Positions 44,546 through 53,401 of a stretch of 64,000 bases of DNA are shown here, in pieces. The notes beneath the pieces were generated by a model that worked only from the letters and a program-made list of their open reading frames with translations, was not told the DNA's origin and did not search any database. The stretch comes from JAVWHP01 sp036639955 (GTDB lineage Bacteria > Bacillota_I > Bacilli_A > Erysipelotrichales > Erysipelotrichaceae), in the NCBI GenBank assembly GCA_036639955.1, contig JAVWHP010000001.1, positions 62,001 to 126,000 on the forward strand, in the 5' to 3' direction. Each line of letters begins with the position of its first letter. Within the stretch, counting starts at the first letter, position 1. The translations under genes were made by a program, and so were the position numbers.

Positions 44546-45277
44546 TCACCCTCTTATCATATGAACATTTAATAAACATGAACAATTTAATACTAGTTTA
44601 GAGCGAGGAATAAAGCTTATATAGACTAACATTTTAGAGTAACCATCAATTTGTATGTAGGCTTCTATGGCACTTATTTGATGATTACATTCAATGGTTT
44701 GTATCATTAGTAATTGTATGCTGTATCTTTTATAATATTCATAATAAGACTCATCTAGAAATACTATGGGTTTATCATTATACATTACTAAATTGCCAGT
44801 ATCTAAGTAACCTTTTATTCTTTTGTTTAAAGCACATAGTTCTACATTATAAATATAGGATTTTATTACTAAATATTCTCCATAGCAGTAGTGTAATAAT
44901 ACAATTGAAATGATCATAATTATCCAATATATAATAATTGAATAATCATTAATCGGACTAGCATAGGTAAATAAATGTATACTATTACCTAATATTGTAT
45001 ACATACTAAGATTTAATAATATATAAGTACTTATTGCTACAATGTAAGTTTTTATATTATTTCTAAATAGTAGTAACATACATACGATACTTAATATAAT
45101 ATAAAAATATAAACTACCTTTAAAATAACTTAATGATACTATTAACGCATTTATTATTGCATATAGTATAATTGTATTAAATTTTAATGGTTTAGCACTT
45201 ACATACATTCCTATCATACATGAATTAAGCATTAATAAAAATGCTGTTATAAAGATTGTTTCTACATAGCTTTCCAT
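44546..45277 (-). CDS. spoIIGA: sporulation aspartic protease SpoIIGA (pro-SigE processing)
   Basis: 243 aa. Five N-terminal membrane segments (residues 1-135) followed by an aspartic protease half-domain with the DTG motif IKGYLDTGNLV at Asp159 and later PIVFLDESYYEYY. SpoIIGA dimerises through the septal membrane and cleaves pro-SigE on a forespore signal. First gene of spoIIGA-sigE-sigG-ylmC. Confidence 0.93.
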   Translation of the reverse strand: MESYVETIFITAFLLMLNSCMIGMYVSAKPLKFNTIILYAIINALIVSLSYFKGSLYFYIILSIVCMLLLFRNNIKTYIVAISTYILLNLSMYTILGNSIHLFTYASPINDYSIIIYWIIMIISIVLLHYCYGEYLVIKSYIYNVELCALNKRIKGYLDTGNLVMYNDKPIVFLDESYYEYYKRYSIQLLMIQTIECNHQISAIEAYIQIDGYSKMLVYISFIPRSKLVLNCSCLLNVHMIRG

Positions 45278-45348
45278 TTCTTTTCCTCTTCATAATTTTA
45301 CTATATGAGTATTAAAATTTATGTCGATTCTTACCCTCTAAATATAAA

Positions 45349-45377
45349 AAAAAGCGAATATTATTCGCTTTTTAGAA
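45349..45377 (-). terminator. terminator of coiled-coil gene
   Basis: AAAAAGCGAATA / TATTCGCTTTTT palindrome with T-run. Confidence 0.85.
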
Positions 45378-45869
45378 CCACTTAAAGTTTCCAAATAAAT
45401 CTTTATAAACATCTAAACGATCTTCTTGAATTAAGTAAGCTTTTAGTTCACCTTCATCACAATATGATAATGAATATTTGGCAGCTCCTAAATAGCTATC
45501 CTTTAACTTAACAAATTGTTTGTCTGGTAATTGGAAGTAAGTAACACGATCCGCCATTAAATATGGATTATGTGCTAACGTTACTGCTGATTTTACCATT
45601 GGAACTAAACTTCTTGCTAACATCGTACAGTCTTTAACGACTAAACTAATCTTCTTTGAAGAATATTTATCCAAGTAAGGACGATTAAATAGTGCTAACT
45701 TTTGTTCTTCTAATGATGGCTTTTTAGCATCATAACGGTTATAGTTAAACTCTTTATCGTACTCTTCTTGTTTCTTTTTTTCTTCTGCGGCTTTCTCTTT
45801 TTCTTTACGAATACGTTCCGCTTCGGCTTCTTTGTCTACTTCTTCTTTTCCAGTTATAAACTTAAACAT
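45372..45869 (-). CDS. hypothetical protein with charged coiled-coil N-terminus
   Basis: 165 aa from MFKFITGKEE (GGGAG upstream; the longer frame is rejected). Residues 10-45 are a highly charged Glu/Lys/Arg helix, followed by a globular part (KISLVVKDCTMLARSLVPMV, ALFNRPYLDKYS, AYLIQEDRLDVYKDLFGNFK). No known domain. Lies between SpoIIGA and the glycosylase gene, without clear operon partners. Confidence 0.65.
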   Translation of the reverse strand: MFKFITGKEEVDKEAEAERIRKEKEKAAEEKKKQEEYDKEFNYNRYDAKKPSLEEQKLALFNRPYLDKYSSKKISLVVKDCTMLARSLVPMVKSAVTLAHNPYLMADRVTYFQLPDKQFVKLKDSYLGAAKYSLSYCDEGELKAYLIQEDRLDVYKDLFGNFKWF

Positions 45870-45995
45870 GTATAACTCTCCCTTCCTAAAGATGAATATC
45901 CTTCTTTTCCAAAAGATAATTACTATCATCTGTATTACCTTATAAATATAATACCACATAATAGGTATTTTTGCATAGTAATTTCAATATTTTTC

Positions 45996-46466
45996 TTATT
46001 TAAAGTTATTTATCCAAGTATCTTTAATAACTTCAAACGTTGAAGTAGTATTTGCATTAGATGTAGATGGTAAACAAACTACTCTAATCCTTAAATTACT
46101 AAAATATCTCTTATATATAGCATATGATTTTTTACCATTGCATACTACTAAGTTTATAGTTGGATTATTTCTAATATAATCCTCAATAGGATTAGGTATA
46201 ACCTCTCTAATCGAACTATCTAAACTTCCTGTTCTTTCACACATGCCAATGCTATCCCAAAGTGCTAAATGATTCTTATAAATTATATTCTTTTTATCAA
46301 TGTAATTAGCTATACTACCACCATAAATACACTGCATAATGGTCCAGAATCTATTTAATTTATAAGCATAGTATTCACTTACTTCTAGAGAAGTAAGTGA
46401 AGGCATAGAACCTAGTATAAGTATCCTAGGTTCTATGCTGCTTAAAGGTTGTAAGCCTTTAAGCAC
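45996..46466 (-). CDS. uracil-DNA glycosylase superfamily protein (hypoxanthine-DNA glycosylase type)
   Basis: 156 aa with the UDG-superfamily pattern RILILGSMPSLTSLEVSEYY, RFWTIMQCIYG, ALWDSIGMCERTGSLDSSIR and a late VVCLPSTSNANTTS. This matches the family 6-like hypoxanthine DNA glycosylases that excise deaminated adenine. Begins at a GTG eight bases inside the end of rimO, so it is translated with it. Confidence 0.8.
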   Translation of the reverse strand: MLKGLQPLSSIEPRILILGSMPSLTSLEVSEYYAYKLNRFWTIMQCIYGGSIANYIDKKNIIYKNHLALWDSIGMCERTGSLDSSIREVIPNPIEDYIRNNPTINLVVCNGKKSYAIYKRYFSNLRIRVVCLPSTSNANTTSTFEVIKDTWINNFK

Positions 46467-47760
46467 TATGCTTACCTATAAGATCATATGCTAAAGCTTT
46501 AGTAACTAGTACGTTTACAAATGTACCTAGTGGAATATCTATGTTACTTTCAAAAGTTATATAACCATCCACTTCATCAGGTGCGCTATTAACTCCTCTA
46601 CCACGATATCTTTTCTTTAATGCATCTTTAGTTTCAACTAGTACTTCTATTGTTTGTCCTACCATTCTTTCATTGTTAGTAATTGCGATAGTTTTTTGTA
46701 ATGACATTAACTGGTCTAATCTATCATTTGCTATTTCACTAGGTACTTGATTAATCATTTCATAGGCTTCTGTATCTTCTTCACGTGAATATGTAAAGGC
46801 CCCCATTTGATTCCATCTTATTTCTTTTACAAATTCCATAAGATCATTGAAGGTTTCTTCAGTTTCATTAGGAAACCCTACAATAAAAGTAGTTCTTAAA
46901 GTAGGATTTGGGAAGGTTTCCCTAATTTTATTAATCATAGCATGAACACTAGCAATTGTTCCACGACGATTCATTAATTGAAGCATTTGATCATTACCAT
47001 GTTGCATTGGTATATCAAAATATGGAAGTACTTTATTAAGTTTTGCCATACCTTCAATTAATGAATTTTCTATTTCATCTGGATACATATAAAGGATTCT
47101 TATCCAATGTATCCCATCAATATCATTTAATTCCTTTAATAAATCTAATAGTGCCAAACGATCATATAGATCTAGACCATATTTAGAAGTATCTTGAGCA
47201 ATAAGTACTAGTTCTTTAACACCATCGTTAGCAAGTTCCTTAGCTTCCTTTATTAGTTCTTCCATTGGCACAGATATATTATCACCCCTAATTAAAGGAA
47301 TTGCACAATATGTACAATTGTTTGAACATCCTTCAGCAATTTTCAGGTAAGCCATCCATGGCTTACTACTAATTAATCGTGTTGTTTTACCATAGTTAGC
47401 AGTAATTTTAATGTCTAGCACTTCAGATAAAATTTCATTAATTCTAGGATATTCCTTAATAGTTATAAAACAATCTACTTCTGGAAGTTCCTCAATTAAT
47501 GTTTCCTTGTAACGTTGAGCTAAGCACCCAGTCACTATCAGTTTTTTACAGTTCTGTTTTTTATATTCAGCCATCTCTAAAATAGTATCAATTGCTTCTT
47601 CCTTAGCACTATTAATAAAACCACAAGTATTAATAATAATTGCATCGGCTAAAGAAGGATCACTAACTATATCTATATTAGCACTCTTAAGTAATCCCAT
47701 AATATTCTCACTATCAACAAGATTCTTACAACATCCTAATGAAATAAAACCTACCTTCAT
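46459..47760 (-). CDS. rimO: ribosomal protein S12 methylthiotransferase
   Basis: 433 aa. Adds a methylthio group to Asp of ribosomal protein S12. N-terminal UPF0004 domain (MKVGFISLGCCKNLVDSENI with Cys ligands), radical-SAM cluster CSNNCTYCAIPLIRG, and a C-terminal TRAM domain (IEVLVETKDALKKRYRGRGV). RimO-type GCCKNLVDSE and the absence of MiaB tRNA features support the assignment. ATG 47760 has GAGGTG before it. Confidence 0.95.
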   Translation of the reverse strand: MKVGFISLGCCKNLVDSENIMGLLKSANIDIVSDPSLADAIIINTCGFINSAKEEAIDTILEMAEYKKQNCKKLIVTGCLAQRYKETLIEELPEVDCFITIKEYPRINEILSEVLDIKITANYGKTTRLISSKPWMAYLKIAEGCSNNCTYCAIPLIRGDNISVPMEELIKEAKELANDGVKELVLIAQDTSKYGLDLYDRLALLDLLKELNDIDGIHWIRILYMYPDEIENSLIEGMAKLNKVLPYFDIPMQHGNDQMLQLMNRRGTIASVHAMINKIRETFPNPTLRTTFIVGFPNETEETFNDLMEFVKEIRWNQMGAFTYSREEDTEAYEMINQVPSEIANDRLDQLMSLQKTIAITNNERMVGQTIEVLVETKDALKKRYRGRGVNSAPDEVDGYITFESNIDIPLGTFVNVLVTKALAYDLIGKHSA

Positions 47761-47831
47761 AATACACACCTCATTTTCATTGTTAAGTTTAACATAATTC
47801 TTAGTGTTCTTAAAGTGATATACAAAACATA

Positions 47832-48077
47832 TTATTTATCTTTATATATCATAGAATTTCTATAATGAGTAATAGCAACTAAAAATATTATAATTATTAA
47901 AGTTATACCTAAACTAATACATAGAGTAGCAGCATTTAAGCTAATATTTAAGTTTAATAAATTCTTTTTAGCTATTAATATTATAATAATATTGAATAGC
48001 ATCCCAACTACATAAACTATAACAAGAACTGCATAATAACATCGAGTGGCCTTTTCCGTCAGTAAGAAGCGGTTCAC
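47832..48077 (-). CDS. small membrane protein
   Basis: 81 aa with two long hydrophobic segments (about 15-37 and 46-68) joined by a short charged loop (IAKKNLLNLNISLNA) and a Lys-rich tail. Translation would begin at a GTG inside the end of the upstream secreted-protein remnant; the ribosome site is poor. No recognisable family. Confidence 0.45.
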   Translation of the reverse strand: MNRFLLTEKATRCYYAVLVIVYVVGMLFNIIIILIAKKNLLNLNISLNAATLCISLGITLIIIIFLVAITHYRNSMIYKDK

Positions 48078-48323
48078 TCATCTTTACAACAAATACACCA
48101 TTATTATTAAAACTTTTTATTTTGCCTGTCGTCCCTGTGACATAATTATATCCAGAACCAGTAGCACCATAATATACATTGTTAGTGATAACTTTATTAT
48201 TAACTTTAGTTATAGCTAATAAATTGAATTATCATTTCTAATATATGTACCACTAAAATCACTAACTGAAAAGCCACATAAAACTAAAATAGAAACTATC
48301 AATAAGATCACTTTATTTTTCAT
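48078..48323 (-). pseudogene. frameshifted remnant of a small secreted protein or lipoprotein
   Basis: From the ATG at 48323 a signal-like segment reads MKNKVILLIVSILVLCGFSV, then SDFSGTYIRNDNSIY and TAG. One base over, the frame continues as LLAITKVNNKVITNNVYYGA, GTTGKIKSFNNNGVFVVKMS before running into the next gene (that frame stays open to 47968). The joined product looks like a small SH3-like lipoprotein that has lost frame and possibly its lipobox Cys. The 352-base stretch between 48078 and 48429 holds nothing else except the asnB terminator. Confidence 0.55.
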
Positions 48324-48408
48324 AATATCATCTATGTACAAAAGAATTTGCACTCCCTTTTTATTAGTATAGCACACTAAAAAAAATTAGCAATAACTAT
48401 TTAATACA

Positions 48409-48438
48409 ATAAAAGCAAGGGAGAAACCCTTACTTTTC
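48409..48438 (-). terminator. terminator of asparagine synthetase-like gene
   Basis: AAAGTAAGGG / CCCTTGCTTT hairpin (G-U pair) with T-run. Confidence 0.75.
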
Positions 48439-50055
48439 AAGTGTGATATTATAGGATTTAAACCAATAATGAATTTGATAAATGTATGCTAAAAGTTGAG
48501 GACCACTCATTAATTGACCATACCAAGGATTATTATAAGAACTACCTTTAGTTTCAATTAATTCTAATAGAGCATCTTGATCAAATAATTCATGAAGAAT
48601 AGAAGTAGGATCATCTAAACAACTACTTAATTGTTTAGAAATCATTTCAGCAAATACTGGATTATGCGTTTTTGGAAATGGATTCTTCTTACGATAAGCT
48701 ATTTCAAAAGGCAATTCATCCTTAAAAGAGTAACGTAGAATTCCCTTTTCTAAATTATTATGAAATTTTAAGTGCCATGGTATATTATAAACATAATCAA
48801 ATAGTTCTACATTAGCAAAAGGAGCAACAATATCAATATCATTTGCGCGAGACATACAAACTTGTCTAGTCACCAAAGTTTGCATGAAGTAATGAACAGT
48901 TATATAGGTATTAAGGCGAGCCCGACGATCATCTTCACTGTCTGTCGGAAGATAAGAAACTTGATTTATTGCTTTATTATAACATCGATCTATATAACTT
49001 GTAATATCTAAACATTTAAATTGATTATTGATTAGTTTTTTGCGTTCATCTAGATGTGTAAGCCAAGGAAACGTAGTAGAATTCAAATAAGATTCTTTAT
49101 AGAACCAAGGATATCCACCAAATATTTCATCACTACATTCACCAGAGAAAATAGAAGCATCTTGAACCTTAGAACATAACCAATATAATGAAGAATCAAT
49201 ATCTGCCATACCAGGATATTCACGAGCTAATAAAGCATCATCCAATAGTTTAATTAACTCTTGTTGCGTAATAATCAAACTATGATGATTAGAATTAATA
49301 GCTTTCTGCATTATATCAATGTAAGTATCATCTAAAGACACTTGAAAATTATTACCTTTAAAGTTTTCACTATTACCTTCATAATCTAAGGAATAAGTTG
49401 TTAAACCAGCACTACTAGCTATTTTACATAATATACTACTATCAATGCCACCAGATAAGAAAGAAGTTCTAGTATTAGAATGATTATCACAGCTATCCTT
49501 AATTAATGCATTGATCTTTAAAGCAGTATCTGCTAAAGAATCAACATGAGATTTAGCAACTAAATCATAAAACTTAACAACATCAATACTCTTATAGTTA
49601 TAATGTAAAAAATGTCCCATCGGAATTTGTTTAATACCTTTTAATAAAGTTCTATCTTCACTAATAGAAGGACCTAAACTAAATAATTCTAGTAATTCTT
49701 CACTGCTTACAATTGGATCTATATTACCTATATCCAATAAACATTTAATAGAATTACTAACCATTAAATTATCATTACTATAACAATAATAAATTGGTCT
49801 TAAACCTAAATGATCTTTACTAATAAAACATTCATACTCATTAATAATTATTAATGAGTATGAACCCCTTAAATAATCATTTATTTTATCGCCATACTTT
49901 ATATACTTAAATAATACTGCACTATAGTTATTATCATCGATACCATCTATAATACCATCTATATATATTTGATAAACAACATCTTGAAAAACTATCTCTT
50001 TAAAATTAATAAACTCATTTTTATAACCATTTAAACTTGTAAAAAATGTTTTCAT
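48430..50055 (-). CDS. asparagine synthetase B-like protein lacking the glutaminase nucleophile
   Basis: 541 aa; typical AsnB has around 600. The synthetase half is intact: SFLSGGIDSSILCKIA (PP-loop near residue 200), SGECSDEIFGGYPW, then a helical C-terminal domain (PFANVELFDYVYNIPWHLKF, RKKNPFPKTHNP). The N-terminal Ntn-amidotransferase half is truncated: no Met-Cys-Gly start, no HRGPD block, only its second part remains (INDYLRGSYSLIIINEYECF, ISKDHLGLRPIYY). It would need free ammonia, or make another amide; enzymatic identity is uncertain. Its Shine-Dalgarno lies inside a terminator hairpin at 50056-50097. Confidence 0.83.
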   Translation of the reverse strand: MKTFFTSLNGYKNEFINFKEIVFQDVVYQIYIDGIIDGIDDNNYSAVLFKYIKYGDKINDYLRGSYSLIIINEYECFISKDHLGLRPIYYCYSNDNLMVSNSIKCLLDIGNIDPIVSSEELLELFSLGPSISEDRTLLKGIKQIPMGHFLHYNYKSIDVVKFYDLVAKSHVDSLADTALKINALIKDSCDNHSNTRTSFLSGGIDSSILCKIASSAGLTTYSLDYEGNSENFKGNNFQVSLDDTYIDIMQKAINSNHHSLIITQQELIKLLDDALLAREYPGMADIDSSLYWLCSKVQDASIFSGECSDEIFGGYPWFYKESYLNSTTFPWLTHLDERKKLINNQFKCLDITSYIDRCYNKAINQVSYLPTDSEDDRRARLNTYITVHYFMQTLVTRQVCMSRANDIDIVAPFANVELFDYVYNIPWHLKFHNNLEKGILRYSFKDELPFEIAYRKKNPFPKTHNPVFAEMISKQLSSCLDDPTSILHELFDQDALLELIETKGSSYNNPWYGQLMSGPQLLAYIYQIHYWFKSYNITLEK

Positions 50056-50097
50056 AAAAAAACCTCCTATTTATCATATTCAGTAGGAGGTTTTTTT
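50056..50097 (-). terminator. terminator hairpin overlapping the next gene's ribosome site
   Basis: Perfect 13-bp arms 50056-50068 and 50085-50097 (AAAAAAACCTCCT / AGGAGGTTTTTTT on the minus strand). The downstream arm is the GGAGG of the asparagine synthetase-like gene, ending at its ATG. Confidence 0.8.
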
Positions 50098-50107
50098 ATA
50101 CATTATT

Positions 50108-50551
50108 TTAATCGATTTCTAAATATTGTCTTTGAACTCTGATATATTCTAGTTGAGTTTTACATCTTGACATTTGTGTTCTAATTGTTCTAATGTCATT
50201 TTCTACTATAATAATTTCATCATTAAAGAATACAATTTCGCATACACCAGATCTAATTTTTCTTACTATTTTAATAGCACCATAATTAATCCACACGCGA
50301 GCGTGTATATTCTTCTTACCAACAGGGAAAATAATAAACTTATCTTCTAGTCTAATAAAAATAGGAACATTCTTACGGATTGATAAAAGTTTTTTTATAC
50401 TTTCAACATTACCATCGATACTGCCACCTAAGCTATTACACCACCCATTAACAATAATACGAAAACTTTTTCTTACAATTCTGTTTTCACTGAAAACATC
50501 TTCTATTTCACAATAATTCTCAGCACTACAGTATGTAATTTTAATTATCAT
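50108..50551 (-). CDS. ComK-like protein (competence transcription factor family)
   Basis: 147 aa. Resembles the ComK family: VRKSFRIIVNGWCNSLGGSI, VPIFIRLEDKFIIFPVGKKN, ARVWINYGAIKIVRKI, IVFFNDEIIIVENDI, RTQMSRCKTQLEYIRVQRQY. ComK members are AT-rich DNA-binding activators of uptake genes, known mainly from bacilli. Family assignment rests on pattern, not on a search. Followed by the terminator described at 50056. AAGGAGG precedes the ATG. Confidence 0.6.
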   Translation of the reverse strand: MIIKITYCSAENYCEIEDVFSENRIVRKSFRIIVNGWCNSLGGSIDGNVESIKKLLSIRKNVPIFIRLEDKFIIFPVGKKNIHARVWINYGAIKIVRKIRSGVCEIVFFNDEIIIVENDIRTIRTQMSRCKTQLEYIRVQRQYLEID

Positions 50552-50741
50552 CGCATTTACCTCCTTATATAATAATTATGAAGACTATAAGTGTTATAAG
50601 CAATAGCAAATTCATTAAAATTGACAATTTAAGTGACAAATTAGTTAAAATTGGTAACGGTTACATATTTTATTGTAATAATTATGAATTAAACTTTTAA
50701 TATTATAAATATTTTACATTATTAGTACTAAGAGTTACAAT

Positions 50742-51449
50742 TTATTTTAAAGACATTTCATCAGCAAACGCACTATCAGCATCTGCTTTCGTTATTACTT
50801 CAGCTTTTACCATGGCATTCAATACTTCTTTTTGTCTAATTCTCCCCTTACTATAGTTATTACTTAACTGATAATTAGCTGGTGATTGGGGTAATCCAGC
50901 TAACATACTTGCTTGAGCTAAATTAAGTTCACTAGGTTCTACATTAAAATAATTATTAGCTGCCTGTTTAATTCCAATATTATTATCACCGAAATTTATA
51001 ATATTTACATACAGTTCTATAATTTCATCTTTACTATAATTTTTTTCTAAATCCTTGGCAACAAATATTTCAGAAACTTTACGAACTACATCAGGGTTAA
51101 AACCGAAATATAAATTTTTACCAAGCTGTTGAGTAATAGTACTACCACCAGAATTTATTTCTTGATTAACTAAAGCTGTTAATAAAACTCTACATAAAGC
51201 TATATAATCTACTCCACCGTGATCATAAAATCGTTTATCTTCAATACTTACAACTGCATTAATATAAAAAGGATTTATATCATCTATCTTAATATAATCA
51301 TTTTGTTTTCTTATTTCACTTACTTTATCCACTAAGGGTTTATCTTTTATAACTTCTTTATATTTAGAGAAACCTAATACGCCTAAAAGTGTTAGTAAAA
51401 GTATTACTACTGCTAATAAACTAATAAATATTCTTTTTATAATTTTCAT
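50742..51449 (-). CDS. monofunctional peptidoglycan glycosyltransferase (GT51)
   Basis: 235 aa. One N-terminal membrane anchor (MKIIKRIFISLLAVVILLLT) and the GT51 glycosyltransferase domain: catalytic Glu in VSIEDKRFYDHGGVDYIALC, SGGSTITQQLGKNLYFGFN, KDEIIELYVNIINFGDNNIG, QASMLAGLPQSPANYQLSN. It lacks the transpeptidase domain of class A PBPs and polymerises lipid II only. Monocistronic. Confidence 0.93.
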   Translation of the reverse strand: MKIIKRIFISLLAVVILLLTLLGVLGFSKYKEVIKDKPLVDKVSEIRKQNDYIKIDDINPFYINAVVSIEDKRFYDHGGVDYIALCRVLLTALVNQEINSGGSTITQQLGKNLYFGFNPDVVRKVSEIFVAKDLEKNYSKDEIIELYVNIINFGDNNIGIKQAANNYFNVEPSELNLAQASMLAGLPQSPANYQLSNNYSKGRIRQKEVLNAMVKAEVITKADADSAFADEMSLK

Positions 51450-51512
51450 ATTATCACCATAATCATTATAACACTTAATATACTTTATTCTTTAATATTT
51501 CATTAATGTAAT

Positions 51513-51540
51513 AAAAAAACACTTCAAAGAAGTGTTATTT
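51513..51540 (-). terminator. terminator of YneF-family gene
   Basis: AACACTT-CTTTG-AAGTGTT followed by TTTTTT on the minus strand. Confidence 0.85.
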
Positions 51541-51756
51541 ATTCATCTCAACATTTTTCATGATTGATTTAATTTGTGCTTCAGATGGTTTTCTACCCAT
51601 TTGCATAAACATTGCACGAATCATTTTTTCATTAATTGGTGGATTCTCTTTTAAAGATTTTTCAAACTTTTTACGAGTAAAGTAGAAACCAGCCGCTAGG
51701 CCTAAAATTAGTCCTACTAATAAACTCATAATTGAAGGAAATAAAACTCCGTCCAT
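51535..51756 (-). CDS. YneF/UPF0154 family membrane protein
   Basis: 73 aa. One N-terminal membrane segment (about 5-26) followed by the conserved FTRKKFEKSLKENPPINEKM and MFMQMGRKPSEAQIKSIMKN pattern of YneF. Function unknown. In Bacillus yneF lies beside sirA (yneE), as here. Confidence 0.9.
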   Translation of the reverse strand: MDGVLFPSIMSLLVGLILGLAAGFYFTRKKFEKSLKENPPINEKMIRAMFMQMGRKPSEAQIKSIMKNVEMNK

Positions 51757-51809
51757 AACTATACCTCCTATTCTAACATTAGTACTATTCTACTATTATT
51801 TTAACCATT

Positions 51810-52166
51810 TTACAAGAGTAAATGTTCCATTTCATCAAATATTAGAAACTTAGGTGATACTCTTTCAATATATTCCAAAAAAGGGTTATGTTCTACTATA
51901 TTTACTTCTAAATAATTATTGAAAACTTCTAGTGTATATGTAACCCTAGTCAAAGTGTTTTCAATAATTATTATAGAAGATACTACTAATAAATCATCTC
52001 TATCATAGAAGTAAGATATGCCATTAAATAATTCACTAACGGTATAGTGATTTACCATTTTAAATGATTGTAAATTATTTAATAGCATAAGCTTATAAAA
52101 GACTTGTGGATGTTCATTAAACATTACTTTATATTCATCTTTAATTAGGTATATGCGATATTTCAT
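51810..52166 (-). CDS. SirA-like protein (sporulation inhibitor of replication)
   Basis: 118 aa. Starts MKYRIYLIKDEYKVMFNEHP and ends IERVSPKFLIFDEMEHLLL, the two recognisable SirA blocks (YLIK-E at the start, VSP-FL--D at the end). SirA blocks DnaA domain I during sporulation. The middle is divergent and shorter than in Bacillus (about 148 aa), but the adjacency to yneF and the nearby sporulation genes supports it. GGGTGATAAT precedes the ATG. Confidence 0.55.
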   Translation of the reverse strand: MKYRIYLIKDEYKVMFNEHPQVFYKLMLLNNLQSFKMVNHYTVSELFNGISYFYDRDDLLVVSSIIIIENTLTRVTYTLEVFNNYLEVNIVEHNPFLEYIERVSPKFLIFDEMEHLLL

Positions 52167-52222
52167 ATTATCACCCTAATTAAACATATAATATTACTAA
52201 TAAAAATTTTGTCGAATTATGA

Positions 52223-53401
52223 CTAATATTTTTCTATTTTTACAATTTTACCTAATTTCCTTAAAATTGTAGCAATATTCTCTACTACTTTAAGTTTTTC
52301 ACTTAAGGATATTGGTGAATATGCTATAGCATTATGAGCTGGGTTAGAAGCAGTACCAATTAAAAAATTTATAGCACTACAATCTGCTAATAGCATATGT
52401 GCTAATTGAAAGGCACCATCTTCATATTTAGCATCTAAGAACTGTTCATAATAGACTTTAGTTTCTAGACAGGCTTCTAAGTATCTAGATACTTTAGCTA
52501 ATGTTAACGCCCCTTCACATACTAGATCTATTCCTTCTATATAAGCAATAGGAGGCACTTCACTATCAAGGCTTATTAATTGTTCCATTTTAAGTTCTTT
52601 ATTTAATACTCTAGCTACTATTTGTGAAGTAGTACCTCCACATACTATTTTAGCTCCTGTTGCTTTAACTAATTTATTTACTACTATTTCATCATCCTCT
52701 TTATTACTTGGAGGTCCTACCATTAAACTAGCATACTTAGGAAATAAAATGTGTGCACAAGCAACAGTTGAATCATCTCCAGGCATTCCTTGATATAAAT
52801 CATTTACAGCATATAGTAAATTCTTAACTGTCTTTCTAGCTGTATCATCCTTGCGATATAGTGTTGTTATATGTTGAACTATTTCTTTTTGATCCCAGCC
52901 AAAATTTAATATTTGGCCAATACCAGCATGAACTATTCCATCCGAAAACATTACAATATAATCATCTGGTTGCACTATAAAATGCGCTTCTCTAATAGTC
53001 TTACCCGACTTAATAATTATGTTTCTTTCAATATTAATATTTTTACCATTACGCATTAAAACTACTTCTGGATTATCAAATTCGGCTAAATAAGTTCTAC
53101 CATCGAAGAATACTTGTAACACTATGAAAGTACTATAAGCAATTCCTCTTTCTTTACATTCTGGAAGCGTCGCACTAATTGTTTCTACAGCTTCATCAAT
53201 GCTTGTTCCTTCAGCTATCATTGTACTTAATATTTCACTAGTTAAGGTTGCTAAAATATTGGCTTTCACACCACTACCTAAACCATCAGCTAATACAATT
53301 GTACAACTGTCTTCGTTATAAGCGACTTTAACTTTATCACCACATAATTCTTCATTCTTTTTATTTAATGAAGAATAAGCAGCTTCAACATGGACCTTCA
53401 T
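52223..53401 (-). CDS. SpoIIE/PP2C-type serine phosphatase linked to hydrogenase
   Basis: 392 aa. PP2C motifs: VLADGLGSGVKANILATLTS (Asp-Gly metal site), YSTFIVLQVFFDGRTYLAEF, DDYIVMFSDGIVHAGIG, PGDDSTVACAHILF; the C-terminal about 150 residues form an extra domain (VGPPSNKEDDEIVVNKLVKA, KIVCGGTTSQIVARVLN). Such phosphatases accompany sensory [FeFe]-hydrogenases in clostridia and are thought to pass a redox/H2 signal. Its start overlaps the sensory hydrogenase stop by one base. Confidence 0.85.
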   Translation of the reverse strand: MKVHVEAAYSSLNKKNEELCGDKVKVAYNEDSCTIVLADGLGSGVKANILATLTSEILSTMIAEGTSIDEAVETISATLPECKERGIAYSTFIVLQVFFDGRTYLAEFDNPEVVLMRNGKNINIERNIIIKSGKTIREAHFIVQPDDYIVMFSDGIVHAGIGQILNFGWDQKEIVQHITTLYRKDDTARKTVKNLLYAVNDLYQGMPGDDSTVACAHILFPKYASLMVGPPSNKEDDEIVVNKLVKATGAKIVCGGTTSQIVARVLNKELKMEQLISLDSEVPPIAYIEGIDLVCEGALTLAKVSRYLEACLETKVYYEQFLDAKYEDGAFQLAHMLLADCSAINFLIGTASNPAHNAIAYSPISLSEKLKVVENIATILRKLGKIVKIEKY

